DNA of 64,000 nucleotides from Rhizobium sp. SEMIA4064 (GTDB lineage Bacteria; Pseudomonadota; Alphaproteobacteria; Rhizobiales; Rhizobiaceae), in contig NZ_PYJN01000019.1 in assembly GCF_003025035.1 (NCBI RefSeq), forward strand, positions 434,001-498,000. Direction: 5' to 3'. The translations under genes were made by a program, and so were the position numbers. Shown in pieces: positions 56,876-64,000 of the stretch. The notes under the pieces were generated by a model. The model searched no databases, was not told where the DNA came from, and saw nothing but the letters and a program-made list of their open reading frames with translations. The stretch's first letter is position 1. Every line of letters begins with the position of its first letter.

Positions 56876-57928
56876 TCAAAGCCCCAGCATGCGCCGGTTG
56901 GCCGCCTGGTCCGTGCCGCTGCCGGCGAAGTCGTCGAAGGCCTTTTCCGTCACGCGGATGATGTGCGCCTTGACGAATTCAGAGCCTTCGCGCGCACCGT
57001 CTTCGGGATGCTTCAGCGCGCACTCCCATTCGACCACGGCCCAGCCGTCGAAATTATTGGCGGTCATCTTCGAGAAGACGGCACCGAAATCGACCTGGCC
57101 ATCGCCGAGCGAGCGGAAGCGGCCGGCGCGTTCGACCCAGCCCTGATAGCCGCCATAGACGCCCTGACGCCCGGTCGGATTGAACTCCGCATCCTTGACG
57201 TGGAACATCTTGATGCGGTCCTTGTAGATGTCGATGTTCTCGAGATAGTCGAGGCACTGCAGGACATAGTGCGAGGGATCGTAGAGCATGTTGGCGCGCG
57301 GATGGTTCTTCACGCGCTCCAGGAACATCTCGAAGGTGATGCCGTCATGCAGGTCTTCGCCCGGATGGATTTCGTAGCAGACGTCGACGCCGTTTTCGTC
57401 GGCATGATTGAGGATCGGCGTCCAGCGGCGAGCCAGTTCCTCGAAGGCGGTTTCGACGAGACCGGCCGGGCGCTGCGGCCAGGGATAGATGAAGGGCCAG
57501 GCAAGCGCGCCCGAGAAAGTCGCATGCGCCTTGATGCCCAGATGCTTCGAAGCTGTCAGGGCCATCTTCACCTGCTCGACGGCCCATTCCTGACGCGCCT
57601 TCGGATTGCCGCGCACTTCCGGCGCCGCAAAGCCGTCAAAGGCTTCGTCATAGGCAGGATGCACGGCGACGAGCTGCCCCTGAAGGTGGGTGGAAAGCTC
57701 CGTGACTTCGACGCCGTTGGCACGGGCAACCCCGGCGAATTCGTCGCAATAATCCTTGGAGGAGGCAGCCTTCTTCAGGTCGATGAGCTGGCTTGCCCAG
57801 GTCGGAACCTGCACACCGACATAGCCGGCATCGGCAGCCCATTTCGTGATCGAATCCCACGAGTTGAATGGTGCCGCGTCACCGGCGAACTGGCCAAGAA
57901 ACAGGCCTGGACCCTTGATCGTCTTCAT
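56876..57928 (-). CDS. Sugar phosphate isomerase/epimerase (AP endonuclease family 2 TIM barrel)
   Basis: A 350-residue TIM-barrel protein. Metal ligands are suggested by CYEIHPGED (Glu), MLYDPSHYV (Asp, His), MFHVKDAEF (His) and VVEWECAL (Glu). Such proteins isomerise or epimerise sugars or process 3-keto-glycosides next to Gfo/Idh dehydrogenases. GGGAGG precedes ATG 57928; the frame is open upstream without homology. It is likely the first gene of an isomerase - dehydrogenase - beta-glucosidase series. Confidence 0.9.
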   Translation of the reverse strand: MKTIKGPGLFLGQFAGDAAPFNSWDSITKWAADAGYVGVQVPTWASQLIDLKKAASSKDYCDEFAGVARANGVEVTELSTHLQGQLVAVHPAYDEAFDGFAAPEVRGNPKARQEWAVEQVKMALTASKHLGIKAHATFSGALAWPFIYPWPQRPAGLVETAFEELARRWTPILNHADENGVDVCYEIHPGEDLHDGITFEMFLERVKNHPRANMLYDPSHYVLQCLDYLENIDIYKDRIKMFHVKDAEFNPTGRQGVYGGYQGWVERAGRFRSLGDGQVDFGAVFSKMTANNFDGWAVVEWECALKHPEDGAREGSEFVKAHIIRVTEKAFDDFAGSGTDQAANRRMLGL

Positions 57929-57953
57929 CAGTAATTCCTCCCTAATCGCGTTC

Positions 57954-57967
57954 TGTAAACGTTTCCG
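57954..57967. promoter_or_regulatory. Candidate LacI-type operator upstream of the isomerase gene
   Basis: TGTAAACGTTTCCG has a perfect 8-bp core AAACGTTT with central CG, 26 bases upstream of the isomerase start. Its left half TGTAAA equals that of the operators at 61841-61875, so the same LacI protein (61970-62995) might act here. Confidence 0.5.
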
Positions 57968-58140
57968 ATGCCCTTCCAACCCATATCTAAGGCGGCCGGG
58001 ATGCCGTAACCTCAAAAAATTATAGGGTCGTCGGGCTGAAAGTCGAATGCCTCATGACCTAATCACGGCCCGCCGCCGACGGCAAGAGGTACGTGCCGCA
58101 AAAATTGCCCGGGAGCGCGAAACGAAACGTCAGCCGCATG

Positions 58141-58167
58141 AAAAACGCCCACCGGAACCGGCGGGCG
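58141..58167 (-). terminator. Terminator of the ABC transporter operon
   Basis: On the minus strand CGCCCGCCGG-TT-CCGGTGGGCG pairs fully, including one G-U, and is followed by TTTTT. It lies about 20 bases after the stop of the substrate-binding protein gene. Confidence 0.88.
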
Positions 58168-58187
58168 CATCCGTCTGGATCAACAGA

Positions 58188-59135
58188 TCAGAACGGAGAA
58201 TCGGCGAAGTAGAAGTCCTTGGCATTGTCCTTGGTGACCAAGGTCGCATCCAGGATATAATTGCCGCGAACCGGAACCTGGTCGTAGAAGTTGGCAGCCG
58301 TCAGCTCCATGGCCGTGCCGACCATCGCCGGCGGATAGAGCACATCGACCGGGATCAGCTTATCGCCGTCCATGACCTTTTTGACCATGTCCTTCGAGCC
58401 CGCGCCGGCGATGACATATTGGATGTCGGTGCGCTTGGCCTGGTCAATCGCCTGCAGCACGCCAACGGCCATATCGTCATCCTGGCACCATACGACGTCG
58501 ATCTTCGGGAACTTCGTCAGATAGTCTTGCATGACCTTGAAAGCATCGTCGCGGTTCCAGTTGCCGTATTGCCGGTCGAGAACCTTGACGTTGGAGCCGG
58601 CGATACCCTTGTCGAAACCATCCTGACGCTGCTGGTCGATCGGGATCGGCAGACCGCGGATAACGACGACCTGAGCATTCGGGGTATGAGCCTTGATATA
58701 TTCGCCTGCCGTCTGGCCGAGAGCAGGATTGTTGCCGGCAACATAGAGGTCGCGGACGGAATTGTCGTTGTTGCTCGGCGCGCGGTCGACGAGAGCGACG
58801 AACTTGCCCTTGTCCTTGACTTCCTTGATCGCATTGACCAGCGGATCAGGATCCGACGGCAGGATCACGAGAGCGTCGATGCCCTGGGTCTCAAGGTCCT
58901 GCACCGCATTTGCCTGACTTGCGGCATCGGGCGAGGTCTTGACGATGACATTCAGCCCGGGATGTTCCGCCATCAAGAGTTTGGCGACGCGTTCGGCGTG
59001 GAAGACGACGCCGGAGGTCCAGCCATGGTCCGCCGCCGGAATGGAAACACCGATGGTGACCTTCTTGTCCTCCGCATGGACCGTGCCGGCCAGAGCCGCC
59101 AGCACGACAGCCAGACCAATGAGTCTTTTACGCAT
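58188..59135 (-). CDS. Sugar ABC transporter substrate-binding protein (RbsB-like)
   Basis: A 315-residue periplasmic protein with a signal peptide ending AGTVHA (residue 21). The Peripla_BP_4 pattern includes VTIGVSIPAADHGWTSGV and DALVILPSDPDPLVNAI, then VALVDRAPSNND and QDDDMAVGVLQAI. It should bind a monosaccharide or polyol; the exact ligand is not readable. It is the last gene of an ATPase-permease-binding protein operon and is followed by a terminator. Confidence 0.93.
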   Translation of the reverse strand: MRKRLIGLAVVLAALAGTVHAEDKKVTIGVSIPAADHGWTSGVVFHAERVAKLLMAEHPGLNVIVKTSPDAASQANAVQDLETQGIDALVILPSDPDPLVNAIKEVKDKGKFVALVDRAPSNNDNSVRDLYVAGNNPALGQTAGEYIKAHTPNAQVVVIRGLPIPIDQQRQDGFDKGIAGSNVKVLDRQYGNWNRDDAFKVMQDYLTKFPKIDVVWCQDDDMAVGVLQAIDQAKRTDIQYVIAGAGSKDMVKKVMDGDKLIPVDVLYPPAMVGTAMELTAANFYDQVPVRGNYILDATLVTKDNAKDFYFADSPF

Positions 59136-59204
59136 ATTTCATCCTCCCAGATAGAAACAGGGCATTGTCATAAAGACCGGGCGCCCCTTAGACCCGGTTA
59201 TTCG

Positions 59205-60215
59205 CTATTTGCGAGCAAGCGAGCGCTGAACCAGCATGGCGACGATGATGATCGCGCCCTGGATGGCACTGAGCAGATATTCGCTGATGAAATTGGAAAG
59301 CAGCATGATGTTGCCGACCAGCTCGAGGATGAAGGCGCCGCAAATGGTCCCCCATACCCTGCCCGCTCCGCCCTTCAGCGCCGTACCGCCAACGACGACG
59401 GCCGTGATCGCCTGCAACTCCCACAAGCTACCCGTCGTTGCCGATGTCGAACCAAGCCGCGGCACGTAGAGAAGCACGGCGATCGACACACACAGGCCCT
59501 GGATGACGAAGGCGATGGTACGCACGCGATTGACCGCAACGCCGGAATAACGCGCAACGTCGCGATTGGAGCCGACGGCGATGACATGCCGGCCATAGCG
59601 GGTGCGATAAAGGATGAAGGCCGCAACTGCAGTGACCACGAGGATGACCGCGATCGGCACCGGCACGCCGAGCACGGAGCCATAATAGGCAGGCTTGTAA
59701 AGCGCCTGCAGATCCGCCGGGCGCAAGGTGATCGCGCCGCCCTGCGATAGCCAGGTCGTCAAGCCGCGATAGACGCCCATCGTGCCCAAAGTGGCGATGA
59801 ACGGCTCGATCTTGCCCATGGTCGTGATCAGGCCATTGGCGAGGCCGCAGAGGAGACCGGCGACGATCGAGAACAACACGGCTGCAGCCAGCATCAGGGC
59901 CGGATCGGCTATGACGCCTGAATTCAGCAGGAGGATCATCAGGCTTGCGACGAAGGCGACCATGGCGCCAACCGACAAATCGAGATCGCCCGCCGAGATA
60001 ACGAAGGTGGCTCCAACCGCGATGATCGCAATATAGGCGCATCTCGTCGCGACATTGGTGAGATTGGTCATGCCGATGAAGTTGGGGTTGACCAATGCGC
60101 CCACGATGAGAAGCAGAACCAAGGCCGCAAACGGCGCAACGGCCCTGAGATCGACATCCCGCCAGGACCGGCCTCGCCGGCCTGTCTTCCCGCTGCTGTC
60201 TTCGCCCACGCTCAT
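59205..60215 (-). CDS. Sugar ABC transporter permease (RbsC-like)
   Basis: About 336 residues with eight to ten hydrophobic helices and the ribose-type signatures GATFVISAGDLDLSVGAMVA and GTALKGGAGRVWGTICGA. Start ATG 60215 (MSVGEDSSG) is used. TTG 60221 has better spacing to GGGAGG and is possible. It lies between the ATPase gene and the binding-protein gene. Confidence 0.93.
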   Translation of the reverse strand: MSVGEDSSGKTGRRGRSWRDVDLRAVAPFAALVLLLIVGALVNPNFIGMTNLTNVATRCAYIAIIAVGATFVISAGDLDLSVGAMVAFVASLMILLLNSGVIADPALMLAAAVLFSIVAGLLCGLANGLITTMGKIEPFIATLGTMGVYRGLTTWLSQGGAITLRPADLQALYKPAYYGSVLGVPVPIAVILVVTAVAAFILYRTRYGRHVIAVGSNRDVARYSGVAVNRVRTIAFVIQGLCVSIAVLLYVPRLGSTSATTGSLWELQAITAVVVGGTALKGGAGRVWGTICGAFILELVGNIMLLSNFISEYLLSAIQGAIIIVAMLVQRSLARK

Positions 60216-60279
60216 ATCCAAAACCAACCTCCCGTTCCCATCATGGCTGGGAATTCGCCTTGCTCTCTTGCAGCCGGGT

Positions 60280-61803
60280 TCAGGCCGCCGTCTTTTTCTT
60301 CAGGCCCGCCGCATAACGCATGATTTCCTGCTCGGAGATCTCATCCCCTTCAAGCACGCCGACGATCCGGCCTTCGCGCATCACGGCGATCCGCGTGCAC
60401 AGTCCGATGACCTCGGGCATCTCCGACGAGACCACGATGATCGAATGGCCGTCTCGGGCCAGCGCCGAAATGAAATGGTAGATCTGCTGTTTCGTGCCGA
60501 CATCGATGCCGCGGGTCGGCTCGTCGATGATGATGATTTGCGGTTCGGTCTCCATGACCTTCGCGAGAAGCAATTTCTGCTGATTGCCGCCGGACATGCG
60601 GCCAGCGATGATATTGCCGTCACGAACGCGGATGTCGAAACGGCGGCGTGCCCGCGCCAATGCGCTCGCTTCGCTCGAGGCGCTGAGATAGCCGAACTTG
60701 CCGTGCCGATCCAGGGACTGGAGGGTCAGGTTGACAGCCATGCCCGAACTCAGAAGCAGCCCCTTGGACTTGCGGTCCTTGGTCATATAGGCAAGGCCGG
60801 CATCGATGGCGGCATGCACATCATGCGGCGGCACGGAGTGGCCGTTGGCGACGACCTCACCGCCAGCACGCGAGCGCAGGCCGACGATCGCCTCCATCAG
60901 TTCGGTGCGGCCCGATCCGATCATGCCGGAAAAGCCCAATATTTCGCCCTTGCGCAGCTCGAAGCTCGCATCACGGACATAGCCCGTCGAAAGAGAACTG
61001 ACGCTGAGCACGACCTTTTCGTCGACATCGGGCTCGTTCTTGGCGGGATAGAGGCTGGAGAGCTCCCGCCCAACCATCAACTGGGCAATCGATTCGCCGT
61101 CGAGCAGCGAGGTTTGCGATGTCTTCACCCATTGACCGTCGCGCAGCACCGTGACCCGGTCCGTCAGCTCCATGACCTCGTCGAGCTTGTGGGACACGAA
61201 CACGAAGCTTGTTCCCTGGTCGCGCAGCTTGCGCACCTGTTTGAACAGGAAGTTGGTTTCCTCCCGCGACAGAACGGCGGTTGGCTCGTCCATGAAGACG
61301 ATCCTGGCGTCCCGGCTGATCGCCTTGGCGATCTCCACCATCTGCTTGTCGGCGATGGAAAGCGTGCCGATCAGGGCGTTCACGTCGACATGCGATCCCA
61401 GGAGATCGAGGACACGCCGCGTTTCGGCGCGCATATATTTGCGGTCGAGCACGCCGAAACGCGTGACTTCACGGCCGAGAAACAGGCTCTCGGTAACGGT
61501 CAGATGTTCGGCGAGATTGAATTCCTGGTGGATGATGACAATGCCGAGCACTTCCGCGCCGCCGTTGGGCGGCAGCTTCACCACCTGGCCGTCGAGCAGG
61601 ATCTCGCCTGAGCTTGGCTGCTCGAAACCGGAGAGAATTTTGACGAGCGTCGACTTGCCGGCGCCATTCTCGCCCATGAGCGCGTGGATCTCGCCGGCCC
61701 GAAGATCGAAATTGACGCTGAACAGCACCTGCACGCCGCTGAAGGACTTGGAAATTCGCCTCGCGGACAGCACTACCGCGCCGTCGACGGTCTCCGAACT
61801 CAT
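60280..61803 (-). CDS. Sugar ABC transporter ATPase (RbsA-like, two nucleotide-binding domains)
   Basis: A 507-residue tandem ATPase. The first domain has GENGAGKST (44-52) and DEPTAVLS. The second has the altered Walker A GMIGSGRTE usual in this group, the signature RMSGGNQQKLLLAK and DEPTRGIDVGTK. It energises import with the permease and binding protein. ATG 61803 follows GGGAGG. It is the first gene of the operon and divergent from the LacI gene, with two operators between. Confidence 0.95.
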   Translation of the reverse strand: MSSETVDGAVVLSARRISKSFSGVQVLFSVNFDLRAGEIHALMGENGAGKSTLVKILSGFEQPSSGEILLDGQVVKLPPNGGAEVLGIVIIHQEFNLAEHLTVTESLFLGREVTRFGVLDRKYMRAETRRVLDLLGSHVDVNALIGTLSIADKQMVEIAKAISRDARIVFMDEPTAVLSREETNFLFKQVRKLRDQGTSFVFVSHKLDEVMELTDRVTVLRDGQWVKTSQTSLLDGESIAQLMVGRELSSLYPAKNEPDVDEKVVLSVSSLSTGYVRDASFELRKGEILGFSGMIGSGRTELMEAIVGLRSRAGGEVVANGHSVPPHDVHAAIDAGLAYMTKDRKSKGLLLSSGMAVNLTLQSLDRHGKFGYLSASSEASALARARRRFDIRVRDGNIIAGRMSGGNQQKLLLAKVMETEPQIIIIDEPTRGIDVGTKQQIYHFISALARDGHSIIVVSSEMPEVIGLCTRIAVMREGRIVGVLEGDEISEQEIMRYAAGLKKKTAA

Positions 61804-61840
61804 TATTTCCTCCCTGTGGCCCCACACCACTTCCATGTTG

Positions 61841-61875
61841 TGTAAACCTTTACATAGTTTGTGTAAAGGTTTACA
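61841..61875. promoter_or_regulatory. Paired LacI-type operators in the divergent promoter region
   Basis: TGTAAACCTTTACA (61841-61854) and TGTAAAGGTTTACA (61862-61875) are reverse complements of each other, each palindromic apart from the two central bases, with centres exactly 21 bp apart (two helical turns on the same face). They lie 38 bp before the ATPase start and 95 bp before the lacI start, ideal for joint repression by the adjacent LacI protein. Confidence 0.85.
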
Positions 61876-61969
61876 TCATTGCATGTTGCACAATTTTACG
61901 CGGTCGCCTTTGATCTCCGCGGAAGTCTGTGTAGTGTCCGGTCCGAGACGAGACCCAAGGCAGAGCGCA

Positions 61970-62995
61970 GTGTCTAATTCCACGCCCGCAACTATCGAAG
62001 ACGTCGCCCGCATTGCCAATGTTTCGATCGCAACGGTCTCGCGGGCAATCCATATGCCTGAGAAGGTCGCGAACTCGACGCGCCTGAAGGTCAACCAGGC
62101 AATCGCGGTCACGGGTTACACCACCAATGCCATGGCGCGCAGCCTGCGGCTTGGTCGGTCGAACATGATCCTCGTGGTCGCACCCGATATCGGTGACCCC
62201 AATTTCTCCAATATTCTCATCGGTTTGGAAAATGAGGCACGCTCGCACGGCTATGGCATCCTGATCGGCCACACGCAGAACGATGCTCAACGCGGGCTGG
62301 AATATCTGAAATTCCTGAACTCCAACCAGGCCGCTGGTTTGATCCTGTTCACCGGTATCCTGCCCTTCGGACATCAGACGATGACGGCCCGGCTTCCGCC
62401 GAGCGTCGGCGTCTTCGAGCCGGTCTTCAATGGGGGCATCCCCTATGTCGGCGTGGACGATATCGCCGGGGCGCGCAAGGCGATCGACCTCCTGATTGCC
62501 GAGGGTCATCGGAAAATTGCATTCATCGGCGATTCGCGCACCCGCCTCGCCTATAGCCGGCGGCGGATGGGCTATGACGCTGGGCTCGATGCCGCCGGTA
62601 TCGGTACCGACCTCCGCATTGTGTTCGAGGGCGACGGCACTATCGAGAGCGGAAGGCTGGCCGTCGAGCAGCTTTTCATGCGTGACACGCTGCCGACAGC
62701 CTTCATGTGCGTCAACGATCAGACGGCCATCGGCGTGATGATCGGACTGAAGGCGCGCGGCTACGACATTCCGGGGGATTTCTCGGTGACCGGCTTCGAC
62801 GATGTGCCGCAAGCCGTTTTCATGTCGCCCTCGCTGACGACGATCCGGCAGCCGCGCACAGCCATCGGCAAGCATGCGATGGCGCTCCTGCTCGAACTCC
62901 TGTCGGACGGCCAGCCGGCCGAGACGGAGATCCTGCTACGGCCCGATCTGGTGGTGCGCAACTCGGTCTCGACACCATCGCGCGCCCGGCGATAG
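61970..62995 (+). CDS. LacI-family regulator of the sugar ABC operon
   Basis: A 341-residue protein starting at GTG 61970 (AAGG 9 bases upstream). The DNA-binding part is TIEDVARIANVSIATVSRAI followed by the hinge NAMARSLRLGRS. The effector domain runs from MILVVAPDIGDPNFSNIL to VTGFDDVPQAVFMSPSLTTI. The frame stays open 270 codons upstream inside the ATPase gene, but that part is a shadow. It should repress the divergent transporter operon and itself. Confidence 0.94.
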   Translation: MSNSTPATIEDVARIANVSIATVSRAIHMPEKVANSTRLKVNQAIAVTGYTTNAMARSLRLGRSNMILVVAPDIGDPNFSNILIGLENEARSHGYGILIGHTQNDAQRGLEYLKFLNSNQAAGLILFTGILPFGHQTMTARLPPSVGVFEPVFNGGIPYVGVDDIAGARKAIDLLIAEGHRKIAFIGDSRTRLAYSRRRMGYDAGLDAAGIGTDLRIVFEGDGTIESGRLAVEQLFMRDTLPTAFMCVNDQTAIGVMIGLKARGYDIPGDFSVTGFDDVPQAVFMSPSLTTIRQPRTAIGKHAMALLLELLSDGQPAETEILLRPDLVVRNSVSTPSRARR

Positions 62996-63007
62996 GGACA
63001 CGTCGCC

Positions 63008-63364
63008 ATGCCGATCGGCAGACTCGTCCTCTACGCCCGCGATATGGAAGCGACGATCGGCTTTTACGAAAAACACTTCGGGTTCAGGCCGCTTCGACAG
63101 GACGGCGATCGAATTGTCGAGTTGCTGGCACCGGACGGCGGCGCCAATCTGATGATCCATCCCGCGGCAAAGACGCAGAAGATGGGTCAATCATTGGTGA
63201 AACTGGTCTTCGACGTCGAGCATGTCGAAGCTTTCCGCACCAAATGCGCCAGCGATGGGCTCGAATTCGGGCCTGTGCATCAGGCTGACGGCTACGTGTT
63301 CGCCAATGCCAAGGACCCCTGCGGGAATTCCATATCCATTTCGAGCCGCGCATTCAGGCGGTAG
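63008..63364 (+). CDS. VOC-family (glyoxalase-like) protein
   Basis: A 118-residue single-unit VOC protein: LVLYARDMEATIGFYEKHFG at the N-terminus and VFANAKDPCGNSISISSR at the C-terminus. It has one beta-alpha-beta-beta-beta pair per half. It follows the LacI gene by 12 bases and is probably cotranscribed. Role and substrate are unknown; it might act on a sugar-derived carbonyl. Confidence 0.87.
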   Translation: MPIGRLVLYARDMEATIGFYEKHFGFRPLRQDGDRIVELLAPDGGANLMIHPAAKTQKMGQSLVKLVFDVEHVEAFRTKCASDGLEFGPVHQADGYVFANAKDPCGNSISISSRAFRR

Positions 63365-63399
63365 TGTGGGAGGCGGTGGATCACCGCCTCCCACATTTT
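63365..63399 (+). terminator. Terminator between the VOC gene and xylA
   Basis: A perfect 14-bp stem (TGTGGGAGGCGGTG with CACCGCCTCCCACA), a 3-base loop, then TTTT. It begins directly after the VOC stop and lies between convergent genes, so it may serve both. Confidence 0.9.
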
Positions 63400-63404
63400 G
63401 ACGA

Positions 63405-64000
63405 TCAAACGTAACGATTGACGATGTTTTCCAGGAGTTCCTGCTTGCCGGATTTCGGCTGCGGGTTGATGTCCTTGCTCTCGACCCACTGTGCGATCTG
63501 GTCGAGGGAGTATTCGCCGCGGAGCAGCTTCTGTCCTTCAGCGGAATCCCAGCCGGCATAGCGGTCGGCAAGCGGCTGCGACAGGGCCTTGTCCTCGATC
63601 ATCTTGGCAGCAGCCTTGAGGCCGCGAGCACAGCAATCCATGCCGCCGATATGGCCGATCAACAGGTCTTCCGGATCGAGCGACTGACGGCGCAGCTTGG
63701 CGTCGAAGTTGGTGCCGCCGGTCTTGAAGCCACCGCCTGCCAGAACGTGGTAGTAAGCGAGCGACATTTCCGGAACATTGTTCGGGAACTGGTCGGTATC
63801 CCAGCCGGACTGATAGTCGTTGCGGTTCATGTCGATGGAGCCGAAGATGCCAAGGGCATTGGCAAGCGCCAGTTCATGCTCGAAGGAATGGCCGGCAAGG
63901 ATCGCGTGACCCTGCTCGATGTTGACCTTCACTTCGTTTTCCAGGCCGTTCTTCTTCAAGAAGCCGTAGACGGTCGCGACGTCGTAATCATACTGATGCT
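63405..64000 (-). CDS. xylA: Xylose isomerase, C-terminal part (5' end outside window)
   Basis: The frame runs off the right edge ([14 protein letters not shown] is read from the last bases), leaving about 197 residues of an enzyme of roughly 436. Family motifs are [39 protein letters not shown] and [13 protein letters not shown], which carry the metal ligands. It converts D-xylose to D-xylulose. An internal ATG at 63959 is not the start. The end converges with the VOC gene. Confidence 0.95.
   Translation of the reverse strand, partial: HQYDYDVATVYGFLKKNGLENEVKVNIEQGHAILAGHSFEHELALANALGIFGSIDMNRNDYQSGWDTDQFPNNVPEMSLAYYHVLAGGGFKTGGTNFDAKLRRQSLDPEDLLIGHIGGMDCCARGLKAAAKMIEDKALSQPLADRYAGWDSAEGQKLLRGEYSLDQIAQWVESKDINPQPKSGKQELLENIVNRYV

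Noticed and set aside
61151..61969. An N-terminal extension of about 270 codons on the LacI gene
   Set aside because: It lies antisense inside the ABC ATPase gene and crosses the operator region. The LacI fold begins exactly after GTG 61970.

Overview
The window looks like chromosomal DNA of a fast-growing Rhizobiaceae member, most likely genus Rhizobium. Evidence: high GC with strong third-position bias; a glgC-glgA-pgm-glgX cluster; a soxB-D-A-G sarcosine oxidase operon; split pntA subunits; an aa3-oxidase subunit IV of alphaproteobacterial type; a structured leader before ornithine decarboxylase; an EcfG-type promoter; and dispersed palindromic repeats of the kind found in rhizobia. I see no transposase, phage gene, CRISPR array, rRNA or tRNA.

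Layout: 1-6.5 kb glycogen synthesis and breakdown (glgC fragment, glgA, pgm, glgX), then a NodN-like MaoC protein. 6.5-12.6 kb sarcosine oxidase operon on the minus strand, with an extra YebY/DUF2511-like secreted protein between soxB and soxD. 13-18 kb rpsU, a TPR lipoprotein, a DadA-like oxidoreductase, an HWE sensor kinase and a DUF992 protein behind an EcfG-type promoter. 18-21.3 kb the transhydrogenase operon and a small cytochrome oxidase subunit. 21.5-26.3 kb a FeeM/LuxI-like acyltransferase, a membrane GGDEF/EAL protein with a degenerate GGDEF motif, and a TakP-like TRAP binding protein with no transporter beside it. 26.5-31.6 kb a glutamine-amidotransferase-type hydrolase, a 2-hydroxyacid dehydrogenase with its LacI regulator, a MarR regulator, a creatininase-family amidohydrolase and a vapBC-type toxin-antitoxin pair.

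31.6-38.1 kb a histidine-rich COG0523 GTPase, a WD40 protein and serine acetyltransferase, possibly zinc-regulated; then a phosphoesterase and a di-heme peroxidase behind a PhoB box. 38.2-41.5 kb a GNAT protein, ornithine decarboxylase with its long leader RNA, and a divergent LysR regulator. 41.6-46.8 kb DUF1007 plus a NicO-type metal transporter, a DUF533 protein, KDPG aldolase, and a CYTH/CHAD pair. 46.9-53.9 kb an arylsulfatase, a GNAT protein, tRNA hydroxylase TrhO, an intact GGDEF/EAL protein with a periplasmic sensor, and an FMN reductase.

53.9-64 kb is a sugar region: GH1 beta-glucosidase, Gfo/Idh/MocA dehydrogenase, TIM-barrel isomerase, a ribose-type ABC importer controlled by a divergent LacI regulator with two operators, a VOC protein, and the 3' part of xylose isomerase running off the right edge.

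Most content is ordinary core or accessory metabolism. The points most worth checking are the YebY-like gene inside the sox operon, the Pho-boxed phosphoesterase/peroxidase pair, the acyltransferase next to a likely phosphodiesterase, the EcfG promoter beside an HWE kinase, and the beta-glucosidase/dehydrogenase/isomerase set.
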